A model generated the notes under the pieces. It did not search any database, was not told the origin of the DNA, and worked only from the letters and a program-made list of their open reading frames with translations. Of a DNA stretch of 64,000 nt, positions 1 to 7,122 are shown piece after piece. A program made the position numbers and the translations under genes. Each line of letters opens with the position of its first letter. The stretch's first letter is position 1. The DNA comes from Polyangiaceae bacterium (GTDB taxonomy: Bacteria > Myxococcota_A > Polyangia > Polyangiales > Polyangiaceae), in NCBI GenBank assembly GCA_016715885.1, contig JADJXL010000028.1:995394-1059393 (forward strand), in the 5' to 3' direction.

Positions 1-52
1 GTTATGGAAACCGGGGTGATTCCAATCATGCTAATGAAGGCTTGCTCTTGAC

Positions 53-571
53 ATGCCCCCCAAACCGTCCCAATCGCCCCCCCGCGGAGCCCGCATCGCC
101 GCATTGGTCCTCCTTGTTGGATTGGGGCTGCTCGTCCTGGCGCAAGGTTCCCCGAGCAGTGCTCCGCCCGCAACCAGCACGGATAACGCTGCCGCCGCTC
201 TTTCCGTCGATCCGGACACGATCGCTCCCCAGGGCAAAGCTCCGACAGCCGACCTGGCGGCATTGCTCAATGGCCTCACCCTGGGCAACGAATTCGACGG
301 ATGGAAAGTCGTCAACGTCTGGGCAACGAACGACAAGATCGTTTGGATTGAGCTTGGAAACGACAGGAGTTTCTTTTCGGTCGGCATCGCTTCCAAAGGG
401 AAAGGCAACCCTCCCCCACCGATACAGACCGATCTTTACGAAGTGGGCTACGGAATGGTGCGTCCAAAAGGTACATCCATTCCGCAGGACGTCCTTACGA
501 AAGTAGCCGAACAAGTGGCCACGCGCATCCGCATGCGCGAGCGCGAAGTGCCCAAGCCAGCGGCGCTTTGA
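53..571 (+). CDS. Hypothetical membrane-anchored protein
   Basis: A 172-residue protein that I do not recognise. A basic proline-rich N-terminus (residues 1-12) is followed by one hydrophobic stretch at about 14-32 (ARIAALVLLVGLGLLVLAQG), which should act as an uncleaved anchor or signal peptide. A low-complexity Ser/Ala/Pro linker reaches about residue 50. The rest is a compact soluble domain (about 60-165), presumably facing the periplasm, with no catalytic motif I can name. The gene stands alone and converges on the pseudouridine synthase gene 42 bp downstream. Codon use and GC-rich third positions look like the neighbours. The function is unknown. Confidence 0.7.
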   Translation: MPPKPSQSPPRGARIAALVLLVGLGLLVLAQGSPSSAPPATSTDNAAAALSVDPDTIAPQGKAPTADLAALLNGLTLGNEFDGWKVVNVWATNDKIVWIELGNDRSFFSVGIASKGKGNPPPPIQTDLYEVGYGMVRPKGTSIPQDVLTKVAEQVATRIRMREREVPKPAAL

Positions 572-613
572 GCACCTCGACAATTGGTTTTTCCAGCCAA
601 TCCAAAAGCGCGC

Positions 614-1564
614 TCAGCCTTCCACTTGTCCCACGAGCGCCCCAATATCCGCCGGAAGCGGTGATTTCACCGTAAACGCCGGCACCGTCGCATCACCACC
701 CCACGATATCAACGATGCGTGCAGCGCGTGCCGAGACAAACCTTCCGCGGCTGGACCGCCATACAGCCCATCCCCCACGAGCGGATGCCCAAGCGCCGCA
801 AAATGCGCCCGAATCTGATGCCGCATCGCCTTGCCCGCTCGCGCCTCGACCAACGCATATCCCGCATGCTCGGATACTTTCGTAAACGTCGTCCGCGCAG
901 GCCTCGGCGCATATCGCGCCACATCACGCGGATGCACGCACGCAAGAACGCGCCGCCGGTCCTTCGGATGCGGCGCTAGCGGTATCTCGATGGTCCCGGA
1001 TTCGGGCAAATCCTTCGCCTCGCACACGAGCAGATACCGCTTGTCGATTCGTTCCTCTTTGATGGCTTTCGTCAATACATCGAATGCATCCTTCGTCCGA
1101 GCGGCCATCACGAGGCCACTCGTTTCCGTATCCAATCGATGACAAAGACCCGGCTCACGCGGGGAAAAACCAATGTTTGCGCATTCGGGATACCGAGCCA
1201 AAAGCGCATTCGCAAGCGTCCCCGTCTCCCCCGGTTCGAGCGGCGCCGATGGCTGCCCCGCCGGTTTGTCGAAAATCAATACCTCGTCCGTCTCGTACAC
1301 CACCACGAGCGGCAAGGCCGGATCAGGCACCGCCGCCTGACTCTGCGCCTCGGGAGCCACGTCGATCGATACGACATCGCCCGCTTTCGCCACGTCCCCC
1401 TTCGCTACGCGTCGCCCACGTTCGGCCCCGCCGTCGTGAACGCGCACCTTGCCGCCCTCGAAAAGCCGCTTCGCTCCCGCTCGACCCAGCGCCGGAACGG
1501 CTTGAAGCAAAAGTTTGTCCAGGCGAACACCAGCTTGTTCTTCGTTCACGGCGAATTTGATCAT
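614..1564 (-). CDS. RluA-family pseudouridine synthase
   Basis: Converts uridine to pseudouridine in ribosomal or transfer RNA in the cytoplasm. The 316-residue length is normal for the RluA family. An S4 RNA-binding domain lies at residues 1-68 (VRLDKLLLQA). The catalytic domain follows, with the family signature HRLDTETSGL at 142-151, where Asp145 is the expected catalytic aspartate. The conserved DKPAGQP (99-105) and a C-terminal RHALHA motif are also present. The specific target (RluA, RluC or RluD type) cannot be fixed from sequence alone. The gene is followed by an unrelated exported-protein gene on the same strand and is probably transcribed on its own or as the last gene of a minus-strand run. 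Confidence 0.93.
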   Translation of the reverse strand: MIKFAVNEEQAGVRLDKLLLQAVPALGRAGAKRLFEGGKVRVHDGGAERGRRVAKGDVAKAGDVVSIDVAPEAQSQAAVPDPALPLVVVYETDEVLIFDKPAGQPSAPLEPGETGTLANALLARYPECANIGFSPREPGLCHRLDTETSGLVMAARTKDAFDVLTKAIKEERIDKRYLLVCEAKDLPESGTIEIPLAPHPKDRRRVLACVHPRDVARYAPRPARTTFTKVSEHAGYALVEARAGKAMRHQIRAHFAALGHPLVGDGLYGGPAAEGLSRHALHASLISWGGDATVPAFTVKSPLPADIGALVGQVEG

Positions 1565-1613
1565 CTCTCAGCCTCCAACGGCATCCCGAACAGCTCTGTC
1601 CCGCCCGCTCGAA

Positions 1614-2987
1614 CTACTGCCATACGCCGCTGCACATTAGTCCCATCACGGGCGCACGCCGCTCCCCTGCACGACTTTCCCCAATCAATCCGAACATGGG
1701 CACCGGCAGTTGCATGTCTGCCTTCTTCTTCGGCTTTGCCGCAACGGCCACCTTCGGACGCATCGCATACCACCCAATCGCCCCACCCAGGATCGCCATC
1801 CCACCGGTGATCCCAAGCCAAATGCGCTGCTGCGTCGGCGTGGGAGCGTCGAGCAAGAGCGGGCTGCCAAGCGCCGCACCACCCAAGCCCCCCATGAGCA
1901 CCCCGAGATCGACCCCGACGACACGCGTCGTCGACGGCCGCAAATGCAAGCTCAGCGCCGCAGCACCGAGCCACCCGAGACCTGCACCATACCCGAGTCC
2001 CGCCATCGGCAACGTCCCCACATCGCCTCGGACAAACGCTTCCGCAATGCCGCCGAAGACGAGGCCCAAGCCTGCACCAGAATGCGCCATTGCCGCATCG
2101 CCCTCGGACGCTCCCCGCCACGCAAGCCCAAGCGTTGCGAGAGACAAACCCGTCGCCGATGCAACGAGACCCGCCGTCCACTGCTCACCCTCGTGAACGG
2201 CTCCTCGAGGCTGCGGTGCGTACGCGCCAAACCTGCTCGCATGAATCAAGTGTCCTGCGAGCGTCGGCCACCACGCGCCCGACGCGAGAAACCATGCGTC
2301 GCCAACACCAATGTCCCACTCCTCCGCCGCAAGAACCGACGCGACGAGTCCCCCGCCTGCGCCCACGGCGAGCAGTGGGTACAAGAGGCGCGGATCATCC
2401 GAACCACTCGCACGCTGAATCGAATAGCCGACGAGTCCCCCGAAAAGCGTCGCGTTGATCGCGAGCGCCGTCTTCCCAACGCTCCTCGCCGGCACCGTCA
2501 GCGAGCCCTTGCGCTCGGCAGCAGCCCGCTTCGTCTCGGCTGCTCGCTCGCTCCGATCCGTCACGAGATCGCGAAGCATCACGACGGCCCGAAGCTCTAG
2601 ATCCGCACGCGCGACTCGCTCCACGCGCACGACGAGTTTTCGCGATCCCGGCTCCGCAAGCAGCAGCCGCAACTCGATGTCACCATCACGCTCGCGAATG
2701 CTTGGTGCAATCAACATCGCTCGCATCGCTTCGGCCGATGCAACGAGATCGATTTCATCATCGGGAGCGGCACCACGCCTGCCGAGATCGAGTGACAAAC
2801 CGAGGTCTTGCGCGGTGTCGGCGAGGAGCACGTCGAGCTGTCCGGCGATCGTTTGAAGCTCGGAGAGCTCCGCTGCGGAGGGGTCGCCCAATATTTTGGC
2901 TGCAAACAATGCCGTCGCGTTGCGCTTGGCTTCGGCCGCCGATGCATCGGGCAGAGGGACGCTTGGTGCTGCAACGGATGTGCGCAC
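1614..2987 (-). CDS. Exported membrane protein of unknown function
   Basis: A 457-residue protein starting at GTG. The N-terminal third is soluble (periplasmic in the model below), and the C-terminal half is a string of glycine- and alanine-rich hydrophobic segments (about 165-415) such as LVFGGIAEAFV and GGAALGSPLLL. This resembles the glycine-rich helices seen in many uncharacterised myxobacterial proteins. Reading upstream of the GTG, the frame stays open and encodes a textbook signal sequence (IRRCLGSLALALATACLV). The true start is therefore probably a CTG at 3041, overlapping the stop of the upstream outer-membrane protein gene (translational coupling). No enzymatic motif is visible. Confidence 0.65.
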   Translation of the reverse strand: MRTSVAAPSVPLPDASAAEAKRNATALFAAKILGDPSAAELSELQTIAGQLDVLLADTAQDLGLSLDLGRRGAAPDDEIDLVASAEAMRAMLIAPSIRERDGDIELRLLLAEPGSRKLVVRVERVARADLELRAVVMLRDLVTDRSERAAETKRAAAERKGSLTVPARSVGKTALAINATLFGGLVGYSIQRASGSDDPRLLYPLLAVGAGGGLVASVLAAEEWDIGVGDAWFLASGAWWPTLAGHLIHASRFGAYAPQPRGAVHEGEQWTAGLVASATGLSLATLGLAWRGASEGDAAMAHSGAGLGLVFGGIAEAFVRGDVGTLPMAGLGYGAGLGWLGAAALSLHLRPSTTRVVGVDLGVLMGGLGGAALGSPLLLDAPTPTQQRIWLGITGGMAILGGAIGWYAMRPKVAVAAKPKKKADMQLPVPMFGLIGESRAGERRAPVMGLMCSGVWQ

Positions 2988-3037
2988 GAGACATGCCGTC
3001 GCGAGCGCTAGAGCGAGTGAACCGAGACAGCGACGTA

Positions 3038-4588
3038 TCAGAACATCACCACGCCACTCGCGAAGACATCGAACGTGTTGCTGTCACTGACGTAAAAGCG
3101 CCGTCCGATGGCGTTGATGACCGGACGATAATTCGGGTTCGGAATGCCCGTGGCCGAGATCGTTCCACCATCGAACTCACTGCCGCTCTTGCACGGACCC
3201 GCTGCACCCGGATTGTCCTTGAAGTTGGGATTGCACGGCTGATCGCCGGTGATCCCGTGACGCTGATCGTGCTGGAAACCCATCCCGAGCGTGAACTTGA
3301 CGTATTCGCTCGCTTGCCACGTGACGGATGCTTGTCCGCGGATCGTCGAATACTGCTGCACGTCGGTCAAACCCGTCACGTACGTCTTTTGCGATTGCTC
3401 GTCGATGACCGAAAAAGGCTCACGTGGAGCGCTCGGCATGGGGTTCGCGACGAAGTTGGGGTTTTCCCGGTAGCGCGCCCATTGAGGTACGCGGAGCGAG
3501 TTCGCGGCGCTCGAACCAAGCGCGTCGAAGAGCTCCGAGTAATCACGGCCTTCGGACGTGTACTTGCCTTGCACGCGCATGTCGATCGTGAGTCGCCCGA
3601 ACTTCTCGCGGTTTTCCCAAGGAATGACCATGAGACCAAGCGTCATCGTTCCCGAGATCGGAGGACGATTCACGAGCGACCCCTGAAGGTCCGTGATCCC
3701 GTAGTCGGACGAAGATTGTTGGAACTCAAAGAGTGCGGAAAAACCACCGTACGGTTCGACGTACTTGATGCGCTTCGACACGAGCGTGTGCACTTCGAGG
3801 CCAATCGTGCCGCGCGTGACGCCCGGCTGTCGTTCGCCCACGTCGAAGCCTTCGAGATCCCCATCTCGTTGACCGTCTCGATCGATGTCCGACGGCTGCG
3901 CACATTGCAGTTGCCCCGTAGCAGGTTGCGTGTTGCACGCATGCATCGGTTCACCGAGCGCAAAGCGACCTTCCACGCCGAAGAGCAACGTGGGCTTGGT
4001 GCGATCACGCGCCTGGTTCATGAAGGCGCTCGTGTCGATACCCACCGCGAGGTACTCGAGGCCGCTGCGATCCGGTGACTTGAACGGAAGCGAGAAAAGC
4101 TGTTCCCCAGGCGCGCCTTGAAGCACCACGGATTGCGCTTGATCGCTGCCGTCGAGCGCCGTGAGCTCGCGCGTGTTGCTGAGGATGATGGGCAGACGGA
4201 AGTAGAGCGCGAGGTCTTTGTAGAGACCGACGTCGACGCGTGGAATGAGGCGCGATGTCGACTCGGAATACGCCGCGACGTTGAGCAAGCTCGACGTGAA
4301 ACCGCCCGAGGTGAGACCAGGCCCGAAGATGTTGGTCTCGCGCTGGATCTTCGCGGACTTGGAGGAGAATTGAAAGCCGAGGCTCACAGCGATGTCGAAC
4401 GGATCGCCATCATCGAAGGCATCGATCACGTTCACCACTTCGCCTGGCTCTTGCATGATCCGCGGCTCGGTAGCACTGCGCGGTTCGTCCGCGCGCGCCA
4501 CTTGTGCATCGAGCGATGCTACGAGCGCAAAAGATGCCGCAAGAAGTGCGGACATACCGCGGACACGACGTCCGAGGCAAAGCCCCAT
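3038..4588 (-). CDS. Putative outer-membrane beta-barrel protein
   Basis: A 516-residue protein from the ATG at 4588 (an in-frame ATG at 4621 would add 11 residues with no signal-peptide character). A signal peptide is clear: hydrophobic MSALLAASFALVASLDAQ ending at AVARA/DE near residue 34. The mature part alternates polar and aromatic residues as in beta-strands (for example AVSLGFQFSSK, VDVGLYKDLALYFRLP, LTIDMRVQGKY). The chain ends in VVMF: a terminal phenylalanine is the usual BAM recognition signal of outer-membrane barrels. A short DxDxDGxxDGD-like stretch near residue 235 (SDIDRDGQRDGD) could bind calcium. The downstream gene overlaps its stop if it starts at CTG, which suggests a two-gene unit. 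The transported substrate is unknown. Confidence 0.75.
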   Translation of the reverse strand: MGLCLGRRVRGMSALLAASFALVASLDAQVARADEPRSATEPRIMQEPGEVVNVIDAFDDGDPFDIAVSLGFQFSSKSAKIQRETNIFGPGLTSGGFTSSLLNVAAYSESTSRLIPRVDVGLYKDLALYFRLPIILSNTRELTALDGSDQAQSVVLQGAPGEQLFSLPFKSPDRSGLEYLAVGIDTSAFMNQARDRTKPTLLFGVEGRFALGEPMHACNTQPATGQLQCAQPSDIDRDGQRDGDLEGFDVGERQPGVTRGTIGLEVHTLVSKRIKYVEPYGGFSALFEFQQSSSDYGITDLQGSLVNRPPISGTMTLGLMVIPWENREKFGRLTIDMRVQGKYTSEGRDYSELFDALGSSAANSLRVPQWARYRENPNFVANPMPSAPREPFSVIDEQSQKTYVTGLTDVQQYSTIRGQASVTWQASEYVKFTLGMGFQHDQRHGITGDQPCNPNFKDNPGAAGPCKSGSEFDGGTISATGIPNPNYRPVINAIGRRFYVSDSNTFDVFASGVVMF

Positions 4589-4749
4589 GCCCCTGTGATC
4601 GCAGACCGTTCCGCCTTCCATGTCGAACCTTTCCGTTCGACGGACGCTAGCGGCGTACGTGGTGATATGTCAATCGGATCGAGCGTCATTCGCAACGGCG
4701 GCTCGACATCCGCACAGTACCCGAGCCGCTGGGCGTAACGAGGACCGCT

Positions 4750-6141
4750 TCAGGCGTCTTCCGAGCCCATGGGCGCCGGAAGGTAACTGTCTCGGGGCCC
4801 CGGAGCAGACAGTGGCGCGTCGCTCGGTCGTTCTTCGACATCTTCGACGGCATCTTCGACGAAAATTGCGTCGGTGATGTCCTCGGCGTTCAGTTCTTCA
4901 CGTGCCGAGCTCAGATCACGCGAGGTTTGGTCGAGACGATCGGCGAGGACGCCCAGGAACTGCCAGAGCAACTTGACCGCAAGCTCGGCTTCCTTGCGCA
5001 AGACCTCGAAAAAGTCGCTGCGATGCAGGACGATGAGCTCACTCGGCTCGGATGCCGTCACGGTTGCCGATCGCGGCACGGCGCGAATCAGCGCCATCTC
5101 GCCGAAGTGTTCCCCAGGTCCGAAATCGTTGAGAACAGTTTCGCCGCGACTGACGCGCACTTCGCCCGAGAGCACGATGAACAGCTCGTCGCCGCGATCG
5201 CCCTCTTGCACGACGACTTGACCCGGGTCGTACGAAACGACCTCGGCGACCTGCATGATGCGCAGCATCTCGCGCTCGTTGAGGCGCGCGAAGAGCGGCA
5301 TCTTCGAGAGCAGCTCGCGCTTGAGCTGAAGTCTTCGTGCACGACTGTCGTCACGTTCGTCGCCTTTGCCGAGACGAACGATGATGGCGGTGATGTTGTC
5401 CTTGCCGCCCTTGCGATTCGCTAGCTCCAGCAGAGCCGTTGCTGTCGCATCACCATCTTCGTCTTCGAGGTACGGTTCGAGCTCGGCGGTGTGCGCGATG
5501 TATCCATGCAAGCCGTCGGACGCGAGGAGGAATTGATCCCCAGGTAAAACCTCGATCGTGAGCGTGTCGACTTCGACGCGTTCGTACACGCCCACCGCGC
5601 GCGTGATCGCGTTCTTCTGAGCGACCTTGTCGATCTGTTCGCGCGTGAGTTTTCCGCGCTTGATGAGCTCGTTGTAGACGGTGTGATCTTCGGTGATCTG
5701 TTGGGCCGAGCCGTCGCGCAGCAAGTAGATGCGACTGTCCCCGACGTGCGCGATGAATCCGTACGAGCCGACGATGAGCAGCGCGGAGAGCGTGGTGCCC
5801 ATGCCGCGTTTGTTCGTGTCGGCTTTCGCTTCGTCGTGAATTTTTGCGCATGCGCGCTGCACGGCGGTCTCGAGGACGCCGAGGATTTCCTTGGATCCGA
5901 TGCGCGCACTCACACCCTCGTCGGTGTACTTGTCGATGACGTCGCGATTTTTCTTGACCTCTTCGTGAATGATCCGCACCGCAATTGCGCTCGCGACCTC
6001 GCCCGCAGCATGGCCGCCCATGCCGTCCGCGACGATGGAAAGCGCGAGCTTCTTGTCGACGAGGAAGTTGTCCTCGTTGTGGTCACGAACGCGACCCACA
6101 TCGGTGGCTGCGTAGAACTGGATCGTGTCGGACGACGGCAT
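4750..6141 (-). CDS. PP2C-type phosphatase fused to a cyclic-nucleotide-binding domain
   Basis: Predicted cytoplasmic Ser/Thr phosphatase with a ligand-sensing C-terminus, 463 residues. The PP2C domain spans about 8-255 and shows the metal-binding motifs in order: NEDN (22-25), ADGMGGHAAGE (38-48), GDSRIYLLRDG, ASDGL and DNITAIIV. The cyclic-nucleotide-binding fold follows at about 285-400, with the phosphate-binding cassette FGEMALIRAVPRSATV, including the arginine that contacts the cyclic phosphate. The last 65 residues are acidic and proline-rich and look disordered. PP2C phosphatases in myxobacteria counteract Hanks-type kinases. The fused sensor suggests that cAMP or cGMP tunes the phosphatase, which is inference. 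It appears to be monocistronic. Confidence 0.93.
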   Translation of the reverse strand: MPSSDTIQFYAATDVGRVRDHNEDNFLVDKKLALSIVADGMGGHAAGEVASAIAVRIIHEEVKKNRDVIDKYTDEGVSARIGSKEILGVLETAVQRACAKIHDEAKADTNKRGMGTTLSALLIVGSYGFIAHVGDSRIYLLRDGSAQQITEDHTVYNELIKRGKLTREQIDKVAQKNAITRAVGVYERVEVDTLTIEVLPGDQFLLASDGLHGYIAHTAELEPYLEDEDGDATATALLELANRKGGKDNITAIIVRLGKGDERDDSRARRLQLKRELLSKMPLFARLNEREMLRIMQVAEVVSYDPGQVVVQEGDRGDELFIVLSGEVRVSRGETVLNDFGPGEHFGEMALIRAVPRSATVTASEPSELIVLHRSDFFEVLRKEAELAVKLLWQFLGVLADRLDQTSRDLSSAREELNAEDITDAIFVEDAVEDVEERPSDAPLSAPGPRDSYLPAPMGSEDA

Positions 6142-6429
6142 CGCCCCGCGAGGCTACCATGGGCGTTCGCGCGCTCTCCACTTCTTGGTTTCTTTTGATG
6201 AAGCGGTGGGGTCGATGAGCAGTCACATGCGTTTCGTCGCACGCGTCTAGCTTGCAAACGGTTGGGTTTGTCGGAGCACTTCGCCACCCGCAACGTTTCA
6301 GGTGCTCACACGGACAAACCCGGCCCTGCCAAACCTCTTGCGGTCCGACTGCACTTCGATTGTAGGGATTGGAAATATGGGGAAATCGAGCGGATTTGCG
6401 GCCTGAATACCTGATCGATATTCAACGGG

Positions 6430-6657
6430 CTACTCGTCTTCGGATTCGTCTTCCGGCATTGCGTCTTCGTCATCCGCTTCGACTTCGCGCAGCGTGGTGT
6501 CGACCATCATGGCCGATTCTTCCTCGGGCGGCGGGGCCGGCGGATCCTCTCGCTCATCGATGGGCTCGTCCACGTGGCACGCCGAGGCCAAGGTGACAAA
6601 CACGATGCCGACAAACAGGTGGACCAACGAACGTCGGCTGCTCGAATTTCGACGCAT
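6430..6657 (-). CDS. Small acidic lipoprotein
   Basis: A 75-residue protein starting at the ATG at 6657, which has a strong ribosome-binding site (GGGAG) 8 bases upstream. The frame is open much further upstream, but the N-terminal basic-hydrophobic signal (RRSLVHLFVGIVFVTLASAC) fits only this start. Cys27 follows LASA, a plausible lipobox. The mature part is about 48 residues, very rich in Glu, Asp and Pro, and is likely a disordered acidic tail on the membrane surface. I recognise no family. It sits alone between the phosphatase gene and the type VI operon. Confidence 0.6.
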   Translation of the reverse strand: MRRNSSSRRSLVHLFVGIVFVTLASACHVDEPIDEREDPPAPPPEEESAMMVDTTLREVEADDEDAMPEDESEDE

Positions 6658-7122
6658 TGCAGTATCTCCCTTACCCCCACCTCGGCGACAAACCACTTTC
6701 ATTCCCTCGGTAAACGTATGCCATCGCTGCACGAGTGTGAATTTGCGGGCATTGTCCAGAGCGGCTTGCTCTAGGCATGTCCCAAGGTTTGCAAGGCATG
6801 GGCCACCTCGAGTTTCGCCGAAATCGTGCGGTTTTACGGTGTACCGTGTCAAAGCTTTCGCGCGAAAACATCGGTAGTGCGCAAAAGCTTGGGCACGTGG
6901 ACAAACGTGCTCGGCCCGCTGTCGCAATGCGCAAATATCCTGCGTTGCGCAATCGAAAACCGGCCATGCACTTTCGAAGTTGCAAAACAGCCAGCGCCCA
7001 CATCGTTTGTGGTCAAACGTTCGACAGGATCTCGCAAGACCGCACCGAGCAAAAAGAAGACCGCAAAACCGCGACGCAGCCATGCCTTGTCGAAAACGCC
7101 GAGTTGCGCCTATCTTCGCGCG
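6658..7122. other. Leader region between a minus-strand lipoprotein gene and vgrG
   Basis: A 465-bp stretch separating the divergent small lipoprotein gene and vgrG. The vgrG frame is open from 6826, but the encoded residues there are basic, cysteine-containing and unlike any VgrG N-terminus, so I treat them as untranslated. The GACAAAC heptamer occurs twice (6687 and 6900). I found no convincing -35/-10 pair, -24/-12 pair or hairpin. Confidence 0.4.

Noticed and set aside
581..600. Terminator hairpin after the first gene (ATTGG...CCAAT)
   Set aside because: Only five base pairs and no following T run on either strand.
2702..4078. Plus-strand open frame of 458 codons opposite the exported and outer-membrane protein genes
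   Set aside because: It spans the junction of two minus-strand genes and has an Arg-rich composition typical of antisense reading.
6826..7122. N-terminal extension of VgrG by 99 codons
   Set aside because: The residues are basic and unlike any VgrG start, whereas the ATG at 7123 places the gp27-like domain normally.
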